Positions 51,515 through 61,520 are shown, numbered from the stretch's first letter. The stretch is DNA of 64,000 bases from Eremothecium cymbalariae DBVPG#7215 (GCF_000235365.1 NC_016450.1:496001-560000); one strand, 5' to 3'. The notes: generated by a model not told the origin, from the letters alone. Numbers and translations are program-made.

Positions 51515-53693
51515 CTAAAAATGAGGGACGTCTAAAGATGTCATGACCATATTAATAATGCTACAAACACCTTCACCAAGAATCAGCCCTGAACTGAAAA
51601 CAATCATTTTAGTTTTGACAAGTATATCGCTTTCAGTTCCACGCAACCACCAGTATGAAGTGATGCCACCAACTAACCTTGCAATTGAGAAGCTTGGGGA
51701 ATTATAGATGCCCACACCGACTGCAACGCCAGATGGAATGAATTTGATCCAGTTACTGTTTGAACCGTTGAGACAGTTTTTCAGTAATGATAGAATAGCA
51801 AAAATGCTGCCTAATACAATAGAGCATCCAAGGGCATGCTCTGGTAATCTTCCACCTGTAACTAACCTAGCGCAATCTATCCATACTGCCGCAGTAGGTA
51901 CTCTGAACTTTTCGTTTGGGATGTCGTAAACATTATTGTAAAAGATGTACATGAGACTGGATAATACAATAGACCAAGAAGCACCAATTAATTGGGCAAC
52001 AAATTGCGCCCTGGGAGAAGCCCCTAATAGATGTCCTGTCTTTAAATCTTGCATTAAGTCGCCTGCTTGTTGTGCCCCGGCTTCTGCGACTGCTCCTGCT
52101 ACCAAGTTGATAAGGACTGCAGCCTTATGATCCTTCGGTATTATAAAAACAAATATAAGTTGACATAACTTACCAATGCCACTTTACAGGATTTAAATCT
52201 GTCTCGCCCAAAGCACGCACACTTAATACTGATAGGAATGCTGCCACAAGGAGCGCTGATACCATTGCGTATACAGGAATAGTATCAGCCCCAAATAAAT
52301 AGATGATTGCAATCACGCAGATCAGAGAACTCACAATCCACCCACTAATAACTGTTGTATATCTAACCAAGTACTTTGGATCTACCTCATGGTCCCGATC
52401 AGTACTCACTAATTTCACAGTACTCCGTTTTTTATTATAACTGTTAGCTATGCACATGTTTATTTCCCTTTCTTCCTCAAGAAGAATTGATTCCATTGAA
52501 TCATCTAATACCGAGCTTAATAAGTCCACTTTGTTATCCACCAGAACAAACTTCACTATGGTTCTTATAGTAAAGACAATAAAGCCGACCAAACTATCTG
52601 CTATCATTATGGCAAGCGATGGCCATATTATCCACCCTTGAATACCATTTTCCCAATCATGAACATCAACTTCAGGAGATACCCATCTCATGTACCTGGC
52701 AAGTGGTGCCAGAATACCCCACCCTACAACGCATCCAAAAAAAATATAGGATACAGTTGGAAGTCCCATAATCATTCCTTGACCAATGTATGCAGGTGAA
52801 AGTTGGACATTCCATAAATACGCCTTCGACAAGTATGTCCCAAATACAGGAATTGATGTAAGAATAGGAATGAAATAGGATGCGAGCGTATAAAAAGCAG
52901 ACACCATGAAGGTTCTGCAGAGCATCACGATATTTTCATGATACAAGTTTCTGGGCCGTAACCTTTCATCCTGTGGCGTATCACCTTCTAGAGCCAATGA
53001 TGGAGGTACAGTTTCCTGTCTATTGAGCGCTTGTTTGGCTGGATCCTGATCGAAAGCCCTCAAACGATGGTTCTTCACACAGCCCTCTGAATTTGCTTCG
53101 TCCTGACGAGACAACCGCTGTTCCCTCATTGCTAAGAGCTCTTGAGGGGAAATTTCTTGTAAAATTTCAGAACCATTAAAGACTCCAATTACTGTAGCTG
53201 TGGCACTCCCACTAGGAAACGGCAACTTCTCTCTAACAATAACTTGCTTTCGTAATGGCACTGCAAAGAATATTCCAAAAAACGCTAATGCTAACGACCA
53301 CAACAACAACTGGGGCAAGGTAAAGCGGTCGCCTGGGTTTCTAGTTCTGCCGCTCTCTTCCCATGTTAGCCACTTCTCAATTGCTGGTAGAACTCCTACA
53401 AACCCATACGCTAATGGGCCCGTACCCACTGCAACTGCAACACTCTGAACGTAGACATTTTCGACATCAGTAAATGGTTCATAATTACTAGTGATAAGCG
53501 GCCATATGTGTTTGAAAATGGCACACCCTACTAATGCACTTGGAAGCGACATCATAGAAACCCATCCCGTCTGTAAACCAAACTGAAAATTCGAAATCAG
53601 TACCAAAGACCCTATGAACAATCCCACAATTGTGGAACGGAGCGTTGCTTGTTTTATGGAAGCCTTATCATCCCACGACGTTGTCGACAACAT
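51515..53693 (-). CDS. YGL114W: OPT-family oligopeptide/metal-complex transporter, interrupted by a one-base frameshift
   Basis: Polytopic membrane protein of the oligopeptide transporter family (YGL114W type, substrate not established). The ATG at 53693 opens 507 codons ending ETDLNPVKWHW and TAA at 52172-52170. The next frame then continues without interruption for the rest of the family sequence to the stop at 51515. The conserved NPVSGIGK motif is split: dropping one A of the AAA at 52185-52183 reads NPVSGIGKLCQLIF and joins both parts. The joined length would be 725 codons, the same as yeast YGL114W. No stop or other lesion is seen in the downstream 0.66 kb. Either a recent null mutation, a sequencing error or recoding could explain it. 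Confidence 0.88.
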
Positions 53694-54067
53694 TTTTATT
53701 CTTCACCCACTACACCAATAATGTTACTTCACCTTTCGATTAAATCTCTTCAGTAATTGAGAGTTAAGAAACGGAGATAAACTACCTAGATAATTTTTAG
53801 TGGTATTCAGCGCTTTAAAGGTTCTCTCTGTCTCTCTTGAGGATGCTTTGTAATCAACAGGGCAAATTGCATCCTATGAAGATAATTGAAAATTCAACGA
53901 TGAAAGGCATTAAATCAACTTACATAATACATGTACATACATAGATAAAAGCACCAAGAGTGTCGGATTCCTCCAGTCCTAGATTTAGATTGGAAACCTG
54001 ATGATAACTTCCACGAATATGAACGAGAGGAGCCTGTGAACTGTCTTATTAGACAGAACAGTTTTTT
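53694..54067. other. OPT transporter promoter / SNF4 3' region
   Basis: A 374 bp gap between two leftward genes. It contains a CT-rich run (CTCTCTGTCTCTCTTG near 53823-53838) and is otherwise AT-rich. Nothing else is seen. Confidence 0.4.
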
Positions 54068-55078
54068 TTAATTTTCTGCGTATAATATGTACTTCAAAAT
54101 ATCATTCAAGGTCAAGACACCAGTTAGAAGGCCATCTTCGTCCACAATGAAGAATCTATGTACACGAGATTTTCTAATTGTATCCAATATAGTTGATAGT
54201 TTATCACTCATGGTACATGTATAGACACCCTCAAAGTCATCGCTCCTTCTCATTAGTGCTTCTCCAACACTCAGAGAAAGATCATTATAAATACCGCCCT
54301 TAATTAAACCAAGAACATCGACAGCCTCATAAACATTAATTAATTTTCCTTGTTCATCTACAATTGGTATAGACGAAACACCACCAGTGGCTAGAAGTTG
54401 AATTACATCAATGACAGGGGTACTCATAGAGCAGCTCAGCATCTGTGTAGATGTAATAATGTTTAATTCATATAACGACCTTTTTAAATACCGTATTTCC
54501 CTACAGTTTAAAGCGACAAATTTCAAAATACGGTACTGTGTAAGCACACTTACAACAATTTCTCTATGAGTTTCTTCATCTTGATCAATCAGCGGAATTC
54601 TTCTTGCCCTTGATTCAATCATTTTGCAACATGCTTCATACAAAGGCTTGAAAGGATGAATAGAACCCCTGTCAGGAGGCTCCACCCCGATCGCCTTCTC
54701 TATTTCCTTCAATCCATTCAACTGCAACTTATCAACTAGTTCAAATTTATCAGGGTTGCTAAAATAGTACTGTATAACATTGATAAAGTCCAAACTAGTC
54801 AATAGACCCGCGAATTTGGAGGTCGTCGAATCCCACAGGGGCGCTGAAACAATATTGTTTTGAAGAAGAATATTCAGTGACTTTTTAACCAACAATGATG
54901 TATCGAGAACTATTAGTCTGTAAGATACCGGCAAAACATCATATGAAGTCTTCGACTTCAGAAATAATCGAATAGACTGAACTGCAATTTTCTGTTCCAA
55001 CTCAATATTTGCTCCATCCATACCCAAATTCAGATTGCCCCCAAATCCGCTTCCCCTAGCAATCGAAGCATTCATCAT
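54068..55078 (-). CDS. SNF4: AMPK gamma subunit Snf4
   Basis: Regulatory gamma subunit of the Snf1 kinase, which governs glucose derepression and energy stress. The 336-residue protein (yeast 322) starts at tandem ATGs at 55078 and 55075 (MMNASIARGSGFGG); the upstream extension begins with TTG. Four CBS motifs in two Bateman pairs are visible: SYDVLPVSYRLIVLDTSLLV with SAPLWDS, ARRIPLIDQDEETHREIVVS, STPVIDVIQLLATGGVSSIP and VYTCTMSDKLSTILDTI with VHRFFIVDEDG. The Gly/Asn-rich N-terminal extension differs from yeast. Position matches YGL115W. Confidence 0.97.
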   Translation of the reverse strand: MMNASIARGSGFGGNLNLGMDGANIELEQKIAVQSIRLFLKSKTSYDVLPVSYRLIVLDTSLLVKKSLNILLQNNIVSAPLWDSTTSKFAGLLTSLDFINVIQYYFSNPDKFELVDKLQLNGLKEIEKAIGVEPPDRGSIHPFKPLYEACCKMIESRARRIPLIDQDEETHREIVVSVLTQYRILKFVALNCREIRYLKRSLYELNIITSTQMLSCSMSTPVIDVIQLLATGGVSSIPIVDEQGKLINVYEAVDVLGLIKGGIYNDLSLSVGEALMRRSDDFEGVYTCTMSDKLSTILDTIRKSRVHRFFIVDEDGLLTGVLTLNDILKYILYAEN

Positions 55079-55512
55079 AACACTCAGTATCCTAATGCCA
55101 CTTTCAGCCCCTATCAACAATACAATAATACAATCTTATCTGCTAACTTACTCGTATTTACTCTGTTTAAGCTAACCTGCTTCCGCCATGCTATCTTCGA
55201 TACCTGTCTGGATCACGATATGTCTCCCAACGTACATAGTGATTTAATCCTTCTCTCTAATTACGCAACTTCTCTTTAAGCCACTGGAACCCTTCCAACT
55301 GGATTTTGCATGAACTTAGTCTGGGTCTTGCACTTGGCGTCTATTGTAGCCCTGCATTTTGCCTCTTTGGTCTTCAGGAAGGTACAATTTGCCACCTTTT
55401 CAGTGGAAGGTTCACGTTTCTTTTTTTGTGAAAAGTTTTAAACTATAAAAAGCACGATTTTGGACGTTGGTTTGGTTTTTTCTTAACACACGTCTATTTT
55501 GATTCTTAGAAA
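55079..55512. promoter_or_regulatory. SNF4-U2 divergent promoter, TATA box for U2
   Basis: This 434 bp region separates SNF4 (leftward) from the U2 snRNA gene (rightward). TATAAAAA at 55444-55451 lies about 65-70 bp upstream of the inferred U2 start, a sensible distance for a yeast RNA polymerase II snRNA gene. Confidence 0.55.
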
Positions 55513-56030
55513 ACCAAATCTCTTTGCCTTTTGGCTTAGATCAAGTGTAGTATCTGTTCTTTTCAGTGTAACAACTGAAATGTCCTCAATGAGGATATTA
55601 TTACTGTTACAAACCCATTTTTTGGAAATCAAAAAACTTCTCTGTTGTGCCTTTTGCCGACAAGGAGTTGGGTCCTTGGAGGTTCTCTCTGGATCGTTGG
55701 TTCAGTGGGATGAGGGGTGTGAGAGATGGCTACCGTTGTTTCTGCTGTGTTTGTGGTTCGTTTTACATGGTCTGTTATGGGAGTTGGGCGGGGCAGGACG
55801 CTTTTGGGCTGTAACATGAGTGGGCTTGCTCGCTTTTCCTGTCTCAATATGCTTTTATTCCCGGGGCCATGGAGAGCTATATTCAATGGTGGTTATAATG
55901 CGAGCTATGTTATCGGTTAAACTTTTTATCCAATTTAAGCTGATGCCGGTTGTTTCAGATTGGACTAGATATGTCGTTGCCATTGCACTTTTTCGGCTAC
56001 TAGACGTTGTCTCTTGTCCTTGGCCACCCT
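55513..56030 (+). ncRNA. LSR1: U2 spliceosomal snRNA (compact form; 3' end approximate)
   Basis: The RNA that pairs with the intron branch site. The first 60 bases match the conserved 5' end of yeast U2 as I know it: ATCTCTTTGCCTTTTGGC, then AGATCAAGTGTAGTATCTG with the branch-site-recognition sequence GTAGTA at 55547-55552, complementary to the TACTAAC seen in RPL28. The Sm-type site ATTTTTTGG is at 55617-55625 and stem IIa (CCTCAATGAGG) at about 55583-55593. Near the 3' end, GCCATTGCAC with a returning CGGC resembles the stem IV hairpin. The 3' end is inferred from a T-run and the RNase III hairpin that follows. Length is about 0.52 kb against 1175 nt in S. cerevisiae. ATG-less frames inside are spurious. 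Confidence 0.93.
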
Positions 56031-56046
56031 TTTTTATATTATCTTT

Positions 56047-56080
56047 TATTTTGGAGAGATGAGGACATCTCTCTAATATA
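56047..56080 (+). other. RNase III (Rnt1)-type AGGA tetraloop hairpin for U2 3' processing
   Basis: GAGAGATG (56054-56061) and CATCTCTC (56066-56073) form a perfect 8-bp stem closed by the tetraloop AGGA (56062-56065). The stem extends through a G-T pair and A-T pairs to at least 11 bp. AGNN tetraloops are the known recognition signal of yeast Rnt1, which makes the primary 3' cut of U2 precursors. Position just after the snRNA fits that use. Confidence 0.75.
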
Positions 56081-56169
56081 GAAGGAAGGAATATAGTGGC
56101 TTCGGTGATTTTATCTTTGTGAATAATACTGCTAGAGCGTTGTTCTGTATAACTTATATGCGTGTCTGT

Positions 56170-57879
56170 CTACCTAATGATGAAATTGGTTTTCTTGGGT
56201 GAGAGGGAGGTGCTGCTTTCTTCGTCACCTTTTTTGCCAACACCCATAATCTCCAAGAAGCTTTCCGTTTCGTGGTCACGTACTTTCTTTCTTCTGGCAT
56301 CGAAAACCCTGTAAAACTTCAAGTTCTCATCGCCACCAACTGTAGCAATGGTGGTACCGTCAGGTGATAGTTGGCTGGATACAATACGTGATTCGTGTGC
56401 TTGTGTGATCTCAGCAACCTTGATTTTAGAATCATAATTATATATGGAAATGGAGTTTTCAGGTGAGCCACCAGTTGCGATTATTTCTTTATTCATGTGT
56501 GAGCCCTCATAGCTCTGTCCCCAATGTAAGGACGACACTTGGGAACCTGTGTTGATGCTCCCTATGCGTGCACCAGTGGTAGTATTCCAGAAATGGATAT
56601 GCCTGTCTAAAGATCCACCTCCTGTAGCCAACAGGTTAAGCACATCAGGGTGCCATGCAATTGCCTTTACTGCGGCGTTGTGGTTTCTCTTAACCCATAC
56701 AGGGTCATCCTGTCTTGTATCCCAGATCATCACGGTGTTATCGTTACCACCAGATGCCAATTGTAACCCATCTTGTCTAAATTTAATACCACATACTTCG
56801 CTGGTGTGCTTTTCCCAAGTATTAACTATATGATCTTTAACTCTAACGTCGTTAACTTGTATTTCCCCACTTTTGGCTCCAATGCAAACAACAGTATCCA
56901 ACCAGTCTTGAGAGCAGATTCTCACCCCAAGCAAGCTCCTCATTGTCCTTACATGGGACATGGTTTCTACGTCCCAAATCTCTGTGTTACCATCATCTTT
57001 TCCTATAGATATATGGCAGTCATCGTTAGACCAAACAACACTAGTGATCGTTTCGTTTTCAAACTCCACAAGCAAGCTAACTTCACCTGTCTCGCCGTTC
57101 CACAAGTATAAGCTTTGGTCTAATGCGATTGCTAACACGTTTTTCTGTGACCAGCTTAACAAGTTCAAATAGAAGTCGTTCTGAAAACCTGGTGCATCAA
57201 GTATCCTCTCAGGATTAGTATTAACCTTTCTTAGTCTGGCAAACTTGTTAAGTGACTGTGCACCAGAGCTGTAGTGGTACTGAGATCTACTGCCGATGGA
57301 ATATAAGGCCCTTTTTACCGATGACTGCGGCGGTTGCGGAATATATTGCAAGATACGTTGCGTCATATCTAGTCCACACGCCTCAGCAATATTTTGCTTG
57401 AAAACTATCTTAGTACGAGCTTTAAGATGGGTGGAAGGAGACGCATTGGGCGGTGGCGATATATCTTGATCCTCCGTCTCATCGTCACATTTAGCCACCG
57501 TCCCCGTGTTTCTCACGGGAATAAATCTGTCGGTGGATACGAAGGCCGAAGATGCTATTTCAGAAGTATCGATAGATGCCCCATCCTTCAGTGATTCCTC
57601 CTTAAAATATGAAGAACTTTTTCGCAGAAGAGGAGGTACGCCTTGTGTTAACTTTGTACGCTGGATAGATGATGTTGAAGTTCCATGAGAGATGTTTGTG
57701 ACATTTGACAGGGACCTATGGAGAGTATGATGATGATGATGTGATGCTCTATTTTTCATGACTTTATTGTGTTTTTCAACTTTAGACCAATCAGATGACA
57801 CCACATTGAGCCTAGACGGTGAGGATAGCAACAACATTGAGCGATTAGCTGTTAACTTGGGCTCTTTCTTGTCCAACAT
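56170..57879 (-). CDS. CDC20: APC/C activator Cdc20
   Basis: WD40 co-activator that targets securin and cyclins to the anaphase-promoting complex and is restrained by the spindle checkpoint. In the 569-residue protein the C-box DRFIPVR lies at residues 117-123, after a Ser-rich basic N-terminus containing a five-His run. A propeller follows with LSWSQKNVLAIALDQSLYLW, CGIKFRQDGLQLASGGNDNTVMIWD and AWHPDVLNLLATGGGSLDRHI. The final residues are Ile-Arg, the IR tail that docks on the APC/C. Length is close to yeast Cdc20 (610). An Mcm1-Forkhead site pair lies upstream. Confidence 0.97.
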   Translation of the reverse strand: MLDKKEPKLTANRSMLLLSSPSRLNVVSSDWSKVEKHNKVMKNRASHHHHHTLHRSLSNVTNISHGTSTSSIQRTKLTQGVPPLLRKSSSYFKEESLKDGASIDTSEIASSAFVSTDRFIPVRNTGTVAKCDDETEDQDISPPPNASPSTHLKARTKIVFKQNIAEACGLDMTQRILQYIPQPPQSSVKRALYSIGSRSQYHYSSGAQSLNKFARLRKVNTNPERILDAPGFQNDFYLNLLSWSQKNVLAIALDQSLYLWNGETGEVSLLVEFENETITSVVWSNDDCHISIGKDDGNTEIWDVETMSHVRTMRSLLGVRICSQDWLDTVVCIGAKSGEIQVNDVRVKDHIVNTWEKHTSEVCGIKFRQDGLQLASGGNDNTVMIWDTRQDDPVWVKRNHNAAVKAIAWHPDVLNLLATGGGSLDRHIHFWNTTTGARIGSINTGSQVSSLHWGQSYEGSHMNKEIIATGGSPENSISIYNYDSKIKVAEITQAHESRIVSSQLSPDGTTIATVGGDENLKFYRVFDARRKKVRDHETESFLEIMGVGKKGDEESSTSLSPKKTNFIIR

Positions 57880-58679
57880 TATCTATCAATTATTGTAATT
57901 TTAAACCTGCGGATTGCAATTAGGCCAATAGTAAAAAAAATTGAGAAAAAGAGCTGCCCTAATTCAGAATTGAAAAGGAAATGGACAGTTGGAATATGTT
58001 AATTCTATTGATGGTGTTAGGATGAAACAATAATTGGCGTGCTATACTGTGTCAAACCAGAATTAGACGATTAAATAGCTCTAAATCCTTTACAACACAA
58101 TCCAATAGAGACCGTCCTATCACAATTCTAGCTCAATGCCAATAGAATAATACTATATGAAAATGCTGATTTCGACTGAAAAAGATGATTTTAAAAGCTG
58201 AAATTGTATTGAATGTATTTGAAAACTCTTCCTGCTCTGTTTTAGTTTCCACAACAAGGGCTCCCTCTCTGGAATGGGCAAAAGCTGGAAATAGAAATCA
58301 ATACGCTCTCACCTGAGTCAATCGTAAGGAATTAGCCTGGCGTTTATGAATGGGAAATCCTCTAAAACTACTCTCATCCTGCTATAAGATTTGTGGAAAA
58401 TTTCCACTTATTTATTGATGTTCCAGTTTGTTTACATTTTTCCTAATATGGAACTGTAAGTTACAGAGCTAAAAAGTCTAAAGTTCGCCAATTCTTGAAT
58501 CGTAGGACTATGAGAGTAGTTAAAACCGATTTTAAATAGTTTAGCTATGTATTATGTTAATTAGTAAAAATTTCTTGTTATTTGAGGGAATGTCTATGCC
58601 AACGTAGTTTAGGAGATCAGTTATGTGTGGAGTTTATGATCGGCAGCGCAGACGCAGAAGAGTGCCGACGCGGTGCCTA
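57880..58679. other. CDC20 upstream region
   Basis: This 800 bp gap must contain the CDC20 promoter and the 3' end of the next leftward gene. It contains the Mcm1-Forkhead module described at 58428-58451. No ORF, tRNA or repeat is visible. Confidence 0.5.
58428..58451 (-). promoter_or_regulatory. Mcm1-Forkhead composite site upstream of CDC20
   Basis: A perfect CC(A/T)6GG box, CCTAATATGG, lies at 58442-58451. Six bases away is TTGTTTAC (58428-58435), which reads GTAAACAA in the CDC20 direction and fits the Forkhead consensus. Close Mcm1 and Fkh2 sites are the known control module of CLB2-cluster (G2/M) genes, to which yeast CDC20 belongs. It lies about 550 bp upstream of the CDC20 ATG. Confidence 0.6.
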
Positions 58680-59333
58680 TTAATTGTTGGTGTCTAGACT
58701 GGCGATGAGCCCATTGAATTGGTGGTCGAGCTTTTTCAGTTGCTGGATTTGAACAAATACATCACTGTCCACTTGAAATATGTCATCATCGGAAAGGCCG
58801 GTTTTGCGGGCATCGTCTAGTAATGAGCATACTATATTGTAGAATGTTTTCATGCTGAAAAACATCTGTTCGAAGTACGGTAGCATCACAGCGAGGGTGG
58901 TCTTGTATATGCTTGTACAGATTGGAACTTCTACATGCAGACTGAGACACTTTAATATGTGTATGAAGTAATTGTGTATAGTGTCCACTTGGTGTAGTAC
59001 TTGTAATATATAATCAACTTCTGAAATGTTTGCTGAGCTATTCTGTTTCTGAAAGTCCAAAATCATGTTTCGTAGATGAATCATTCCAACTATGTTATTG
59101 TATCCTAGGTCATAGTAACCCATACCTTCGTCTTCATCAAATGCCAGATTTTTATTCCCACCGGCCAGCGAGACGACTAAATTTCGTTTGTTGCTTGACG
59201 GAAGTATCAAGACATCCAAAAGTATCTCGACGAACTCTAACATTTGTCGCTCTAGAGATGCTAATAGCTCCCTGATAATTTTGTTTAAGAGCTCGATGTT
59301 CCTGGGGGAGATAGCTACGCTGTGTACCATCAT
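58680..59333 (-). CDS. Hypothetical protein, 217 residues (unrecognised)
   Basis: An intact ORF from tandem ATGs at 59333 and 59330 to a stop at 58680. I do not recognise the family. The sequence is mostly helical and leucine-rich: ELLNKIIRELLASLERQMLEFVEILLDVL near the N-terminus, VDYILQVLHQVDTIHNYFIHIL in the middle and VQIQQLKKLDHQFNGLIASLD at the C-terminus. There is no signal peptide, and hydrophobic stretches are broken by charges, so it is probably soluble. It follows CDC20 where YGL117W follows in S. cerevisiae, so it might be a diverged counterpart of that uncharacterised gene, but I cannot confirm this. Confidence 0.6.
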   Translation of the reverse strand: MMVHSVAISPRNIELLNKIIRELLASLERQMLEFVEILLDVLILPSSNKRNLVVSLAGGNKNLAFDEDEGMGYYDLGYNNIVGMIHLRNMILDFQKQNSSANISEVDYILQVLHQVDTIHNYFIHILKCLSLHVEVPICTSIYKTTLAVMLPYFEQMFFSMKTFYNIVCSLLDDARKTGLSDDDIFQVDSDVFVQIQQLKKLDHQFNGLIASLDTNN

Positions 59334-61520
59334 TAAGTTATGTCGTCACTAACAACAAGTCCATGCATAGTGTACAAGCGTACCCACAGTGTATAGCTAG
59401 ACTACCAATCCATGCACTTCACCTACATAGTCTATGTAGTCTACATATATATATATATATACATACACTACCTACATGCTTATATACGCATGTATATTCA
59501 TATAGATGGTATATGCATAATGAAACAAACATAATATACCCTTTATTTTTCGATTTACGGGGACTAACTATTCCGTGGAAATTAGATAGATTAGTAGATA
59601 GATTATGAATTATTCAACCCTAAAGATGATGTAGGAATTGATGTTGAACCTATTAGTAACTCCACTTCTTGGGTAGTAGAAAATGATGGTTCCAGATATA
59701 GATTTGTGGACAGATTTTCGCGCACTATATCTCCAGGATATGCTTATTCGATCTTCCTACAACATCTTGACACCCTTCAACTGCATCTAGAACAGCTAAA
59801 GCTTCCGACCCCCATATACAGAAGGGACGCTTCTGCTCTCTCATGGTTACGCATCAGACTACGTTTCGTTTTAATCGTCTTCCCTCAAATATTTCACTTC
59901 AACCAGAGTGTGTATGTAACTAAATGCTCTTTTGCTTTTTCATTTCGCAAATATCACCTCAGGATGTGCTGCCATGTGTCAGCACAACATATTTGGACCT
60001 TGAAAGAAGAAATTTCACAAATTTATTCCCCATGTTCTCCATATGGCTTGACAAACAGATCACGGTATAGGAATCAGTTGAGTGAACCACTCCACCATCC
60101 TATACACTGTATGAACGCATTCGTGTGCGCAGCGCCGCCTCTGGAAGTGGTATTCTACCTCATTTGTACTCTTTGACCATATACGGTGTCCTTATGGCTA
60201 TGCTGTTAGTTAGCATATCCCCTTCGCCACTGTCCGCCAGCTATTCCCGCTGTATGAGCAATACCATCGCGTGCGAATTATGAAACTTGCACAGCTCGCT
60301 TCGATTTTATTCCCCTGTATTACAGCATACTGATATGTCGTCGCCATAGTTTCCCCACCCAGTTTCTCCACTACTACCGGCACCAATCCTGGATTTAGTA
60401 TGAACAATCTCCACATATCCGTCCTTTCCAACCCCTAAGTTGAAGGAATGCTTCTAATTTACGGATCTAGATCGTTTAAATTACTTTCTACATAACCTGC
60501 CTATTTAACACACACCGCCTACTTTCTTTTCCGTGGGATATCGAGTCTTTTGAGTTCTGGTGGGGCAGCAATATAGCTGAGGGGTTTATAAGCAGACTTA
60601 CCCCTTTTTATTATAAATCAATTATCTTGACAACTCCGAGGTTTGAATGCAACGTTTCTAAGCCAAGATATACTGCGAACCACGAATCATCTGATTCTAA
60701 CCTGTGTTCAAGCCTGTGCCCAGCTTCTACCTGAACTTAAACTTACTAAGACCCTGGATTTCTCTTCTTTTCTATAAGGGAAAAAGAACCTTCCATGATG
60801 CTGCTATATATATTTAGCATCGTCGATGCTCTTCCTTATATTTGTTCATATCTATGACGCATGGTCATCAATGCTAGAAAAAACAAGACCTATATAAAAT
60901 ATCAACTTGGTAGTCCGCAAGCAAAATCAATACTCAGGGAAGATAGAGGGCAAGGGACACACTCTGCATTATGGCCTGGTTCCTTTATCGTTCCTATGTA
61001 GCAACTATAACCATGTAAGTTTAATAGGCATCATCTACTCATGTCGAGGGCCACTAGATGAGGTCACGTGCTAGCTTGAACTTCTCGTCACGTGCCAACT
61101 AATACTTAGGTTGATGATCAGTTACTGTTTATATAGTCTCTAATCTGGCTCAACTACCCTCTGGGGATCTAGCTGGACCTATATCTAATCTAATCTAGCT
61201 AGTTTGGGTCTTCTTATATAGTTTCTGTTGTCCTACTTAAGCTCTCTTGACTTAATCGCTATGCAGATTCCTAGCCGATAACAGCTCAATGGTTATCTTG
61301 ACACTTCTAACAACTCTGATTCGCTGTTATACAATGGTTATCATCTTCATAGTCTCCTAACGACTTTGATTCGCTGCTTCTTTGTCTTGTTATCGTGACT
61401 ATCAACATGCTCCTTAGCCTGACTATCATAACTATCGGGATGCTCTTTTGATTTTACGACATCTCACATGATAATATGATAGTATATAATCCTCTTCTTT
61501 GAGTTTACTCCTTATAAGAT
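59334..61520. other. 2.2 kb gene-poor region upstream of tRNA-Trp
   Basis: No ORF with an ATG start and recognisable product is present. The longest open stretch (156 codons at 59706-60176) begins at GTG and looks random. Contents: an alternating AT/TA tract at about 59443-59460; a short palindrome CTACATAGTCTATGTAG near 59422-59438; two CACGTG boxes near 61065-61070 and 61091-61096; and an imperfect direct duplication close to the tRNA. I find no recognisable LTR, although tRNA-flanking regions are where yeast LTR remnants collect. Confidence 0.4.
61287..61376 (+). repeat. Imperfect tandem duplication (40 and 45 bp units)
   Basis: Both copies begin CAATGGTTATC and end TTCGCTG-like (GATTCGCTG), at 61287-61326 and 61332-61376. 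In between they share CTAAC and CTNTGATTCGCTG. They lie about 150-230 bp upstream of the tRNA-Trp gene. Confidence 0.7.

Noticed and set aside
52143..52173. GTAAGT near the OPT break read as an intron donor
   Set aside because: The sequence downstream in the second frame is conserved transporter coding sequence (GKLCQLIF onward), so nothing needs removing; a one-base indel explains the break better.
55499..56062. Overlapping ORFs of 64-106 codons on both strands between SNF4 and CDC20
   Set aside because: They lie within the U2 snRNA gene; the best one starts with TTG, and none has protein-like features.
59706..60176. 156-codon open frame in the 2.2 kb gap
   Set aside because: It starts at GTG, its composition looks random, and no family features are visible.
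61000..61520. Possible solo LTR upstream of tRNA-Trp
   Set aside because: I could not find TG...CA boundaries with a target-site duplication or similarity to known yeast LTRs; only an imperfect local duplication is supported.
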